Source: a virus
DNA length: 32,918 nucleotides
IMG/VR virus record: IMGVR_UViG_3300029787_000192
Span: 1 to 32,918 of that record
Direction: 5' to 3' (one strand)
Position numbers and translations under genes: made by a program. Positions 14,944 to 21,816 of this stretch are shown here, piece by piece. A model generated the notes under the pieces. It made no database searches, was not told where the DNA came from, and worked only from the letters and a program-made list of their open reading frames with translations. Position 1 is the first letter of the stretch; each line of letters begins with the position of its first letter.

Positions 14944-15638
14944 TACGCTATGGTATAGCCGCGTAAGTCTGGGGCCACTCGAAATGAAGCGCGGTCCTCA
15001 TCCTGACTCAAAGCTCGCTCAAACTCCTCTTCATAGAGTTGCTTGAGCATACCCACCTTTTCAGGCGCACGCTTGAGCGCCAAATAGTACGCGAGCCCAG
15101 CCGCCAAACACGGATAGAACCTGAATGGGATCTCCATTGTGTTCGCGCCTACGTCAGCGTCGTCTATGCGACTAAGTGCATTTAAATATAGCTCATATTT
15201 GCTATTTTGATCTGGCGCGGGCCAGACCGTAATGGTTGGGCTTATTTGTTTATCGATCAAATATTGGTTGGGCTTACCCGTCGTGCTTTTGGTAGAGATA
15301 TTGGCGTATTCTGAACGTGACATCCTAGTGATTGGCACGTCCGTCGATACCCCGCCTAGCGTCTCTCGAATGAAAACATCGAGTACGTCGATCGTGGCGG
15401 TGGGTGTGGTGGTATCAATAGTGTAGACGGTCGTGTCTTTGACCATCGTCAAAACTTTTTGATTAATAGTCCATTGGTTCAGACCACGGTTTGCCCACTC
15501 TGCCAGCATCAAGTTCATCGACCGGGTGGCGGTTTTGAGGTCATAGCCCGTGCGTAATTCTAAACCGCAACGCTCAAACGCCTCTTCGACGTAGTCTGCT
15601 ACGTCAAGCTCAAAATCTTTACTCCCGCTCACCGTCAT
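14943..15638 (-). CDS. Putative head-tail connector / tail-tubular-A-like protein (231 aa)
   Basis: The ATG at 15638 is preceded by GGAGA and gives a protein starting MTVSGSKDFELDVADYVEEA. The alternative start 45 bases upstream lies inside the previous gene. Residues 16-60 (AFERCGLELRTGYDLKTATR then NLMLAEWANRGLNQWTI) are a strongly recognisable neck-protein block in marine phages. A beta section (TMVKDTTVYTIDT, VFIRETLGG) and the helical PCLAAGLAYYLALKRAPEKV, LYEEEFERALSQDEDR follow. The family is treated as an adaptor that joins portal and tail. It overlaps the preceding gene by 20 bases and is followed by a second adaptor-like gene (13973-14623) two genes on. Confidence 0.78.
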   Translation of the reverse strand: MTVSGSKDFELDVADYVEEAFERCGLELRTGYDLKTATRSMNLMLAEWANRGLNQWTINQKVLTMVKDTTVYTIDTTTPTATIDVLDVFIRETLGGVSTDVPITRMSRSEYANISTKSTTGKPNQYLIDKQISPTITVWPAPDQNSKYELYLNALSRIDDADVGANTMEIPFRFYPCLAAGLAYYLALKRAPEKVGMLKQLYEEEFERALSQDEDRASFRVAPDLRGYTIA

Positions 15639-16317
15639 CGTCTGTCTCCGCGTACAGGTTGTCGAACACTTGGTTGACATCAAGAGTGTAGTCTAAATCG
15701 CTTTTGCTGTAATGGATATGCTGGGATGGGCGGAAGTCTGGCGCGCCTTCCCCAGTTTCAAACCAAGCGGGATGCGTGACGCGCACGCGGTTGTTGGGTA
15801 GTGCAACGATGTTGCCAGTCCACGGCCCTGCATCAAGTAGCTCAAGCACATGGCTTTGTTTGTGTTGTGCCGGGTCGTCTGCGATTTCGTTGTTGGTGTA
15901 ATCAACGGTGAAAAGATACTTAGCGGGATACATTTCACCATCGATTTTGGCCAACCACGGACACGGTGTGCAACGATCAAGCACATACACCGCATGATCT
16001 CGCGATGAGCAGTCCCAAGGTTGTGCAGCCCACACAGGCATTGGGTCAGGCCACTCCTCAAGCGGCGTGTCACCAACGAGCGCAGTAATCGGCATGCGAG
16101 CCCACATCGCACCACCATGCACGTTCGGTTCATTGTCATCGTCATAGGTCTCTGCACCCGTGAAGATAACTTGAAAGCTCAAGCACCGCGTCGGCATCGT
16201 GGTCACGGCGATGGCCATCGCATGAATAAACTCACCGTGATATTTGGCGTGATTGTGCGTGTACTCTTTACGAACCCAACATTTGAAATAGGGAATGTTG
16301 CTCTGTAGATACGCCAC
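15619..16317 (-). CDS. Conserved unknown protein (MAYLQSNIPYFKCWVR type, 232 aa)
   Basis: This 232-residue protein begins (GTG start) AYLQSNIPYFKCWVRKEYTH, a block I recognise from many uncultured marine phage genomes, where it has no assigned function. It is aromatic- and acid-rich (EWPDPMPVWAAQPWDCSS, CTPCPWLAKIDGEMYPAKY), with several Cys (CWVRK, CLSF, DCSS, CTPC) but no regular metal-binding spacing beyond one CxxC. The middle has beta strands (KYLFTVDYTN). It always seems to sit in the neck/adaptor cluster, so it may be structural or an assembly enzyme. It is followed by the connector-like gene with a 20-base overlap and begins 2 bases after the Lys/Gly-repeat gene. Confidence 0.75.
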   Translation of the reverse strand: MAYLQSNIPYFKCWVRKEYTHNHAKYHGEFIHAMAIAVTTMPTRCLSFQVIFTGAETYDDDNEPNVHGGAMWARMPITALVGDTPLEEWPDPMPVWAAQPWDCSSRDHAVYVLDRCTPCPWLAKIDGEMYPAKYLFTVDYTNNEIADDPAQHKQSHVLELLDAGPWTGNIVALPNNRVRVTHPAWFETGEGAPDFRPSQHIHYSKSDLDYTLDVNQVFDNLYAETDDDGERE

Positions 16318-16319
16318 GC

Positions 16320-16595
16320 TTAACGGCCATACAGTCCACTATTCTTGTTGGAGGGCTTTCTCATGCCACCTGCGGCGCCGCCTTTGGCATAGCTTTTTGT
16401 GGCCATCTTGCCACCTTTCGCCATACCCTTTGCTTTCATTTTGCCGCCCATCGCCATACCTTTGGCTTTCATTTTGCCGCCAGCCATCATCCCTTTTGCC
16501 TTCATTTTCCCACCAGCCATCATTCCTTTGGCCTTCATCTTGCCGCCAGCCATCATGCCTTTAGCTTTCATGCCTTTCTTTTTGTGTCCCGCCAT
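16320..16595 (-). CDS. Lys/Gly/Met tandem-repeat basic protein (91 aa)
   Basis: The ATG at 16595 follows GGAG by eight bases (CAGGAGTAAGTGAC then ATG). The 91-residue protein consists mainly of six 11-residue units, residues 7-72, with consensus GKMKAKGMMAG (variants end MAMG, MAKG, SYAKG), plus a short Gly/Arg/Ser tail ending SGLYGR. It is extremely basic, has no acidic residues in the repeat and is probably disordered, so DNA, RNA or membrane contact is plausible. From memory, similar K-G-G-rich short proteins are frequent in marine phages. It lies in a cluster of small basic proteins (to 17432) inside the virion genes. No function is established. Confidence 0.78.
   Translation of the reverse strand: MAGHKKKGMKAKGMMAGGKMKAKGMMAGGKMKAKGMMAGGKMKAKGMAMGGKMKAKGMAKGGKMATKSYAKGGAAGGMRKPSNKNSGLYGR
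16380..16577 (-). repeat. Six tandem 33-bp coding repeats
   Basis: Six contiguous 33-bp units encode residues 7-72 of the Lys/Gly/Met protein. Units two and three are nearly identical in DNA, while the outer units diverge, mainly at third codon positions and in the MMAG/MAMG/MAKG ending. This suggests expansion by unequal exchange or slippage followed by drift. On the plus strand the repeats show as recurring GCCTTCAT and TTTGCCGCC blocks. Confidence 0.85.
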
Positions 16596-16708
16596 GTCAC
16601 TTACTCCTGCTTTGAGATCGTTTTTTTCGTCCTGCACAGTGAGCTTTCTGAGAAAACCCCCGTGGATTAGAACAGTTTACCTTGCGCTTTCGCGCCGCGC
16701 TCCATTTT

Positions 16709-17068
16709 TTACCCACGCGGCACCCGCGTCATTTTTTGCTTGCTAGGCAAAATAGCACCACACCCACGCGCTTGTATCATAGTGACAGCACCGCCATCGC
16801 GTGCGTAAGTAGGTACGTTTGTCGGCCTACCACCCACACCTTGGGGCTTTGCTCGCTTTCTTCTGACCGCACTTTTTCTTTCGCCAGCGGTCATCTGTTT
16901 AGCTTCAGCACGCGGCACACATTTCGGATACTTACGCTTTGAGCCTTTGGTCTTTGCGCGACCGCACGCTTGAAACTTGCCGTCTTTTTTTGGTGCGCCT
17001 ATATCGACCCAGTCGCCACCTTTGCCTTTACCAAACCATTTTTTCAAACCACCTTGAGGTTTAGCCAC
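16709..17068 (-). CDS. Small basic protein with KYPKCVP block and C-terminal RGCGA module (119 aa)
   Basis: This encodes a 119-residue, very basic protein (GTG start) overlapping the preceding gene by 8 bases. Residues 8-72 contain LKKWFGKGKGGDWVDIGAPK, CGRAKTKGSKRKYPKCVP and MTAGERKSAVRRKRAK. From memory this is a compact family of unknown function common in marine phages, with two conserved Cys (35 and 50) that could bind metal or pair. Residues 92-119 are a separate module, GGAVTMIQARGCGA followed by a KMTRVPRG end, nearly identical to the C-terminus of the upstream gene product. The modular layout suggests the tail is a shared tag. A 113-base gap with no gene separates it from the next gene. 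Confidence 0.78.
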   Translation of the reverse strand: MAKPQGGLKKWFGKGKGGDWVDIGAPKKDGKFQACGRAKTKGSKRKYPKCVPRAEAKQMTAGERKSAVRRKRAKPQGVGGRPTNVPTYARDGGAVTMIQARGCGAILPSKQKMTRVPRG

Positions 17069-17432
17069 GGGGAACTCTCGTCATTTTCTTTTTGCCCGGC
17101 ATCATTGCACCACAACCACGGCTTTGCACCATAACAGTGCCGCCGTCCCGCATCCCTTTGGCTTGTTTTGCCATGCTCTTGGCGATAGCCGTGCCGCGCT
17201 TTTTTTCATATTTACTCAGCTTGCCATCTTTGTCCAAATCGCTTTTTGCTGGGTCAAGCGTCACCTCTCCACCGCTGGCGCCCTTATATTTTCCGCCCAT
17301 GCGCTTGTACTCTTGGACTAAGTAGCCTGAAGAATACGCAGACGGTGTTACGTCAAATTTGCGCTTCATCTTTGCTTTAGCTTTTTTGTAGATAGATGGA
17401 TTAGCTACGTTGTCAGGTATTTTACTTGCCAT
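17061..17432 (-). CDS. Small basic protein with EF-hand loop and C-terminal RGCGA module (123 aa)
   Basis: This 123-residue protein has three parts. Residues 1-50 hold SIYKKAKAKMKRKF, PSAYSSGYLVQEYKRMGGKY, a block familiar from marine phage small proteins. Residues 65-76, DLDKDGKLSKYE, are a canonical 12-residue EF-hand loop with Asp at 1, 3 and 5, Gly at 6 and Glu at 12, implying Ca2+ binding. Residues 97-123 are GGTVMVQSRGCGA and KMTRVPRG, the module shared with the next gene. The start is backed by GGGAG upstream. The protein is too small for a classical paired EF-hand, so Ca2+ might be structural or may bridge to another virion protein. Virion association is inferred only from position. 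Confidence 0.78.
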   Translation of the reverse strand: MASKIPDNVANPSIYKKAKAKMKRKFDVTPSAYSSGYLVQEYKRMGGKYKGASGGEVTLDPAKSDLDKDGKLSKYEKKRGTAIAKSMAKQAKGMRDGGTVMVQSRGCGAMMPGKKKMTRVPRG

Positions 17433-17434
17433 TT

Positions 17435-19348
17435 TTATCTCCCAAATCGTGGTCTTCGTAATACGGGACTGCGTAGTTTTCGCTTCGGTTGCGGCAAAAC
17501 GATTGGTAACGGTTTTACGGGCCGAGGTTCAATCTGCGGCAACTTGACGGGAAGCGGTTTGATACGCGGCGCTGGCTTTACTGCCTTCACAGGCGGCGGC
17601 ACTAACGGTGGCTGTCCGGGGTTCGCGATAATTGGCCCTGAGTTGCCTGGCGCTAAGAAAATAGGTGGCTCCTCTCGAGGCGGCATGATAATCGGCGGCT
17701 TTACTGGCATCGGTTTGACAGGCTGCGGTTTGATAGGTAGCGGTTTGACAGGCTGCGGCTTGACAGGTAGCGGTTTGACAGGCATGGCGGTGGGCGGAGC
17801 TGCTCTTGGTGTTTTTTCATTCGCAGGTTTACCAAACGCTAACTCAAAATCTATAGGATTTGCTTGCGTATCTGACAAAGTGATGATGCTGTCATCAGGA
17901 CGTCTTCCTACCGCGGGATTGATTCCTCGATTGCCTTCGTATTCAGGCGTGCCAAATCCCTCTGGCATTTGCACTTCTATAGTGGGCGGGACGGCCGTCT
18001 CAACTTCAGTCCCAGCCCCCTCATCGAAAAGGCCCAGCGCATCAGCTCTACCATCGGACATATTCAAACTTGCTGGAGCATTGAAGCCAAAAGAGTCTGG
18101 CGTCTCTGCAAACGATGGGCCTTGATAATCCATCAAATTACCTTCGCCTGAACCCACACTAGGCGTCGCCTCTGGCAGACTCGCTAAAATTTCATCTCTG
18201 AGCTGTTGCCGTAGCGCGTCAGTGTCAATTTGTTGCGGAATCTCAGCACGCAGACTTTCGATTTGTTGCTGAATAGGATCAATCGCGCCGCTGATTGCTT
18301 CTTGTCGCAGCGCCGCTATTGGATCAATAGCTGCGGCAATATCTGCTTGACGTTGGGCTGCTATAGGGTCAAGTGCGGCTGTGATATCGGCTTGTCGCTG
18401 ACCTGCAATGTTTTCTGAGAGCGTAGCTAAATCCGCTTGTGTCAAATCAGCGTCTCGCAACGCTGCGATCTGTGCCGCCAAGTCGCCGCGCTCAGCAGTG
18501 GCTGCATCAACGGCACTCTGGAACTGACTCGTTTGATCATTGACTGCGGCAAGTTGTGCTTGTATAGATTCGATCGGTAAAGCACCAAGATTATCAGCAA
18601 GACCTCCGATTTGTTGTTCAAGGCCCGATATCAAGTTTGCTGTTTCGTTGCGTATGGTTTCCGACTGTGCGGCATTGCCTGATTCCACATCGGCATACAA
18701 GCTTTCTAGCTGTTGATTCAGACCGTCTATCTCAGTCTGCGTGCTATCTGCGGATGCTTTTTGCGACTCAGTAAGTTGATCGTAATTCTCATCGATTGCT
18801 GAGTTGATACTTGCTAAATCATCAGATAGTGTAAAAAGTCGATCTTGCAGATTGCTGACAGACAGCTCCTGTGCCTCGCGGACAATTTTATCGCCCTCTT
18901 CAATCTGACGCGCTAAAGCTGCACGCTCATCTAGACCAGCCTGGCGCAAATCTAACGTCTCAGCGTCGATCCCCCGTCGCAACTCATCAATACGACCTTC
19001 AAGGGCTTTCGTCACGTCAGACCGTTCTGAACGCGCTGCATCTTCGGCTGACGACAGTTGCTCTCGCAAAGAGTCTCGCAATGCGTCTAGCTGTGCTTGT
19101 GTTTCAGCAGCCCCTGCTTCTTCTCTAGCCCGTTGCTCGTCAATAAGACGTTCGAATCGATTGGCTTGAAGCTGATCGGTGTCTGGCTCGAGCGCCTCAA
19201 GACGACGCAACTGTGGGAGACTGACCGCCTCCCGCGGACCACGGTCGAAGACGGGACGTTGCATCAAGTAGTCCTCCAACGCCGAGTACGACGTCGTCGG
19301 ATTGGAGTACTCTGCTATCGCTCGCGCTAAATCGCTGTCTTCATCCAT
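17435..19348 (-). CDS. Coiled-coil protein with proline-rich PVKP repeat tail (637 aa)
   Basis: Residues 50-400 of this 637-residue protein are heptad-rich and predicted to form long coiled coils (for example EQLSSAEDAARSERSDVTKA). Around 318-365 there are three or more imperfect 15-residue repeats of the QRQADI(T/A)AA(L/I)DPIAA type. Residues 400-500 are linker-like. From about 525 the chain becomes Pro/Lys-rich, with pentads such as MPVKPLPVKPQPVKPLPIKP and a basic end (KRKLRSPVLRRPRFGR). An elongated fibre or core protein is the simplest reading. No enzyme motif is visible. GGTGA lies about eight bases before the ATG. It lies between small basic proteins and head-fibre-like genes. The family is not recognised. 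Confidence 0.72.
   Translation of the reverse strand: MDEDSDLARAIAEYSNPTTSYSALEDYLMQRPVFDRGPREAVSLPQLRRLEALEPDTDQLQANRFERLIDEQRAREEAGAAETQAQLDALRDSLREQLSSAEDAARSERSDVTKALEGRIDELRRGIDAETLDLRQAGLDERAALARQIEEGDKIVREAQELSVSNLQDRLFTLSDDLASINSAIDENYDQLTESQKASADSTQTEIDGLNQQLESLYADVESGNAAQSETIRNETANLISGLEQQIGGLADNLGALPIESIQAQLAAVNDQTSQFQSAVDAATAERGDLAAQIAALRDADLTQADLATLSENIAGQRQADITAALDPIAAQRQADIAAAIDPIAALRQEAISGAIDPIQQQIESLRAEIPQQIDTDALRQQLRDEILASLPEATPSVGSGEGNLMDYQGPSFAETPDSFGFNAPASLNMSDGRADALGLFDEGAGTEVETAVPPTIEVQMPEGFGTPEYEGNRGINPAVGRRPDDSIITLSDTQANPIDFELAFGKPANEKTPRAAPPTAMPVKPLPVKPQPVKPLPIKPQPVKPMPVKPPIIMPPREEPPIFLAPGNSGPIIANPGQPPLVPPPVKAVKPAPRIKPLPVKLPQIEPRPVKPLPIVLPQPKRKLRSPVLRRPRFGR
17711..17783 (-). 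repeat. 30-bp tandem repeats encoding PVKP pentads
   Basis: The plus-strand sequence CGGTTTGACAGGC recurs at 17711, 17741 and 17771, an exact 30-bp period made of two 15-bp sub-units each encoding a five-residue P-(V/I)-K-P-(L/Q/M) step. Weaker copies flank it (17530-17585). The regular period and near-identical units point to recent repeat expansion inside the C-terminal tail of the 637-aa protein. Confidence 0.75.
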
Positions 19349-19353
19349 TTATG

Positions 19354-19647
19354 TCACCAATTTTTGCAAGACCAGTAGCTTGCGGCAAAGACGTCTTTCT
19401 TCTTCTCGACCGCATCACAACCGTGGCGAGCACGAAAGTTTTTGCGCCTTTCTGGGCTTGCCTTTTTGATTTTCATGTTGGGGTCGCCATATCGCACAAT
19501 CTTCACTTGATCGCCCTTTTTGGCCAGAACAGCAAACTTTTTGTTTTTGCCAGGCGTTCTTTTTTGCTTGTTATAACCAGGGAAAGACTCGCCACGATAG
19601 ACGAGTCTCCCTGATTTAGTGCGCTTGACGTCTGACGTATCAGCCAT
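19354..19647 (-). CDS. Small basic conserved phage protein (97 aa, RHGCD/YWSC type)
   Basis: This encodes a 97-residue basic protein. The core reads PGYNKQKRTPGKNKKFAVLA, VKIVRYGDPNMKIKKASPE, RRKNFRARHGCD and ends AASYWSCKNW. From memory this GDPNMKIKK...R..FRARH.C......YWSC block defines a domain of unknown function common in marine phages and viruses of other microbes. The His/Cys pattern (H-x-C and a late Cys) could bind zinc. It overlaps the upstream gene by 8 bases and has no clear Shine-Dalgarno. It belongs to the group of small basic proteins at 16320-19647, which may be virion-packaged or nucleic-acid-binding (inference). Confidence 0.78.
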   Translation of the reverse strand: MADTSDVKRTKSGRLVYRGESFPGYNKQKRTPGKNKKFAVLAKKGDQVKIVRYGDPNMKIKKASPERRKNFRARHGCDAVEKKKDVFAASYWSCKNW

Positions 19648-20044
19648 ACGATTTGATTAACTCGAGAACGATCATGTAAGTATCGCCGCTCGAATGGCCT
19701 ACCGTCGTAAAGTCAAGATCGCCCGTAATGCCAGACCCGGCGTTGTTAGGGATGCCACTGAAATCACTGTAATCGTGATAACCGTTGCTATCCTCACTCA
19801 ACCCTATCGCCAGCACGTTGCTGGTCGCATCGAACTCAATTTTGACTGACATCCCCGTACACTGCCACCAAATTTTATTTATGGTGACTTTAGTGCATGA
19901 CAACCCTGCTGAGTTTGACGTCAACGCGGATACATCGACTTTTTTTACAGCCGATTCACCCGTGCCATCACTGGCATTTGTAAACTTCAGGACGGCTTTG
20001 CGTTCACCATCCTGAATAGTTTGGCTTGTAACTGCATCAGCCAT
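19640..20044 (-). CDS. Beta-rich virion protein (134 aa)
   Basis: This encodes a 134-residue protein beginning MADAVTSQTIQDGERKAVLK. Alternating strands follow: FTNASDGTGESAVKKVDVSA, TKVTINKIWWQCTGMSVKIEFDA and YMIVLELIKSYG. From memory the (M)ADAVTSQT.QDG.R.A..K(F)TN.SDG..E blocks and the I.(K/R)IWW...GM.V...WDA strand are frequent in virion proteins of marine and other tailed phages, without a fixed function. GGGGAGGTGA upstream of the ATG is the strongest ribosome-binding site in this region, consistent with high production. It is probably a small decoration or head-fibre-associated protein. Confidence 0.78.
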   Translation of the reverse strand: MADAVTSQTIQDGERKAVLKFTNASDGTGESAVKKVDVSALTSNSAGLSCTKVTINKIWWQCTGMSVKIEFDATSNVLAIGLSEDSNGYHDYSDFSGIPNNAGSGITGDLDFTTVGHSSGDTYMIVLELIKSYG

Positions 20045-20057
20045 GTGTCACCTCCCC

Positions 20058-20768
20058 TTAGAGTTCAGTGGTGGCTGTTCGCTCTTTCATCGCGCTGATG
20101 TAGTCAACGGTCAAAACTTTTGCGGCTGCGGCGCCATTTTGAATGCCAAAGCTGACAGTCAGCTCCTCATCGTCGGGAGCGTTGGTACTGACCACTGTGC
20201 CGACTTCAGCGTTGTTTTGATAGACATGAAAGAGCTGATCTTTCGGATCGAATAGAAAGCCAACCGTCATGAAGGTGTCATCGGCCATTACTGTCGGCAA
20301 GTTCAGCGTGCTTTGCGTGCCATCTTTTTCAACAATGAATTGTAGCGTCGTTGAGCCATCGGTCAGCAAAAAGAAAATGCCGTCTGTCACATCGAGTGGC
20401 GACGTATCAGTGAGCTGGAGTCCCATGACCACGTCAGAGGCATCCGCATCGCTCGTCTTCATACGTGCTGAAAACGCAAGCTGCTTGGTTGACTCAAACT
20501 TGAAGCCTTCTTTTACGAGCTGGAGGAAGTCGTTGTCGTTGTCAGCGTCGTCATTTGTAATAACGAGCAGACCGCCATCTCCGTCACCCAAAGCTTCTGA
20601 CGCATTGCCCGATCCACCTTCAGTGGTCGTGATCGTCCAATCTGATGCCAAGTAGGTATCGAAGTCGTTGAAGTAAGTGTGATATTTCTGCGGCGCTGGC
20701 ATTTTGAGTTTGCCAGAAGTGCCTGATGCAGTGACGTTAGTAACGCCTGAAGTAAAATGAGTAGTCAT
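20058..20768 (-). CDS. Putative head-decoration or fibre protein, jelly-roll/LamG-like (236 aa)
   Basis: This 236-residue all-beta protein opens MTTHFTSGVTNVTASGTSGK. The rest resembles a lectin/laminin-G-like sandwich: YHTYFNDFDTYLASDWTIT at the first strand, FESTKQLAFSARMKTSD, VVMGLQLTDTSPLDVTDGIF, STTLQFIVEKDGT, FMTVGFLFDPKDQLFHVYQNN and LTVSFGIQNGAAAAKVLTVD. It starts 120 bases after the capsid gene, beyond the capsid terminator and a 7-bp dyad, with AGGAGAA before the ATG. Placement beside the major capsid gene suggests a capsid-surface protein. Carbohydrate binding is possible but is only a fold-based guess. Confidence 0.72.
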   Translation of the reverse strand: MTTHFTSGVTNVTASGTSGKLKMPAPQKYHTYFNDFDTYLASDWTITTTEGGSGNASEALGDGDGGLLVITNDDADNDNDFLQLVKEGFKFESTKQLAFSARMKTSDADASDVVMGLQLTDTSPLDVTDGIFFLLTDGSTTLQFIVEKDGTQSTLNLPTVMADDTFMTVGFLFDPKDQLFHVYQNNAEVGTVVSTNAPDDEELTVSFGIQNGAAAAKVLTVDYISAMKERTATTEL

Positions 20769-20790
20769 GAAAGTTCTCCTGTGAAAACCA

Positions 20791-20811
20791 GTGATCAGCC
20801 CATCTGATCAC
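20791..20811. promoter_or_regulatory. Perfect 7-bp inverted repeat in the leader after the capsid terminator
   Basis: GTGATCA (20791-20797) and TGATCAC (20805-20811) form a perfect inverted repeat around a 7-base centre. The right half is followed by a partial direct repeat (CATCTGATC, CATCTGACC). It lies between the capsid terminator and the Shine-Dalgarno of the 236-aa gene. It could be an RNA hairpin controlling processing or translation of the read-through message, or a protein operator. Each arm contains a GATC site. Confidence 0.45.
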
Positions 20812-20847
20812 CATCTGACCCTCTCAGTGTATGTGAACCTGTAAAAC

Positions 20848-20870
20848 AAAAAAAGGGGGCTGATGCCCCC
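20848..20870 (-). terminator. Intercistronic rho-independent terminator after the major capsid gene
   Basis: On the minus strand GGGGGC-ATCA-GCCCCC (arms 20865-20870 and 20855-20860) is followed at once by seven T residues. It begins 18 bases beyond the capsid stop codon. Because the next gene is on the same strand with no convincing promoter between, this likely acts as a partial terminator that gives extra capsid mRNA relative to downstream genes. Confidence 0.88.
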
Positions 20871-20887
20871 CATATATGTTTGCGATT

Positions 20888-21805
20888 TTACGCCCCTTGA
20901 GAGCCGTAAATCCCACGCCAGTCGGAGAAGCCGAACGAGTACCTCTCGCGCGCCTTATAGCGTATGTTGCCTGTTGTAAAGTCAGGCTCCATGCTGGTCT
21001 CCATCGGAGTACGCTGGAACATCTTCAAACCTTCACCCGCATCAGTGACGCTGGTCAAGATAAAGAAGGCATCGGGATCAGCCAAGTAGTGGTTGACCGT
21101 GTACCCACCTGGCAACACGCCCGTGTTACGGATCGCGTTGATATCGTTGTCAGCCGTTCCTGAACGCAGTGTTGAGTTCAAAATCCGATCGGCAACAAAT
21201 ACCAGTTGAGGCGGCACAACCAATTTGGTTGCTTGGACCGAAATGGTCAGACCTTTGTCATCGGTAAATGTACTGATGTCAATCAGCGCATCTTCCAACG
21301 AAGTTTCATTCAGGTCAGCCATCGAGGTCGCACGGTTTGCGGCAGTGCCACCACCCGCAAGCGGGTGAGCCGTGTTGATCAACGATACGCCATCACCACC
21401 CGTGAAGCTGGATGAGAACGCATTGTTCAAAACGTCCGCACCTTTCACTTCCTTGGTGTTCGCCATAGATCGGGCCAAAGCCTTCACATAGCGTTTACCT
21501 AACGAATCGTAAAGATTGTCCTCCACAGCTTCGTCGGTGAGGGCAAATGCTAAAGCCACCGTATCGTGCGTATACCTAGCAGTGAATGACTCACTTGCAT
21601 TGTCGAACGCGACACCTTGACCTTCCGTTTTGGTCGGCGCACCGCCAAATCCGGTGATGAGTACCTCTTCTTCGAATGCACGCTGAGAGTCTTCGATAGC
21701 GAATATTTCTTCATATTCGCGGTCATAGTCATTATAAGAAAGCCCGAACAAACTGTTCAATCCTGGTTCGAGTTCTTTAGCGAGCTGTGCTCTTGAAATA
21801 GCCAT
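20888..21805 (-). CDS. Major capsid protein
   Basis: This 305-residue protein is read as the main head shell subunit. N-terminal helix QLAKELEPGLNSLFGLSY is followed by FEEEVLITGFGGAP, FTARYTHDTVALAFALTDEAVEDNLYD, KRYVKALARSMANTKEVKGA, the INTAHPLAGGG segment, and a C-terminus YSFGFSDWRGIYGSQGA. The ARYTH.T.AL.FA.T.EA.EDNLY...RY..ALARSM..TK and W.GIYGSQGA blocks are those of phage major capsid proteins, likely HK97-fold. AAGGAG precedes the ATG by about eight bases. It is followed by a strong terminator and lies after the decoration-like and scaffold-like genes, the usual head-gene order. The function is assigned from pattern and context. Confidence 0.88.
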   Translation of the reverse strand: MAISRAQLAKELEPGLNSLFGLSYNDYDREYEEIFAIEDSQRAFEEEVLITGFGGAPTKTEGQGVAFDNASESFTARYTHDTVALAFALTDEAVEDNLYDSLGKRYVKALARSMANTKEVKGADVLNNAFSSSFTGGDGVSLINTAHPLAGGGTAANRATSMADLNETSLEDALIDISTFTDDKGLTISVQATKLVVPPQLVFVADRILNSTLRSGTADNDINAIRNTGVLPGGYTVNHYLADPDAFFILTSVTDAGEGLKMFQRTPMETSMEPDFTTGNIRYKARERYSFGFSDWRGIYGSQGA

Positions 21806-21816
21806 TGTTCAGCTCC

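Noticed and set aside
16596-16708. 113-base gap holding a GCGC-TTTC-GCGC dyad and a TTTCTGAGAAA near-palindrome
   Set aside because: Stems are short, with no U-tract or promoter-like hexamers at correct spacing. I see nothing supportable beyond the ribosome-binding site of the next gene.
16380-17783. Tandem repeats considered as a CRISPR array
   Set aside because: They are in-frame coding repeats of 33 and 30 bp without spacers.
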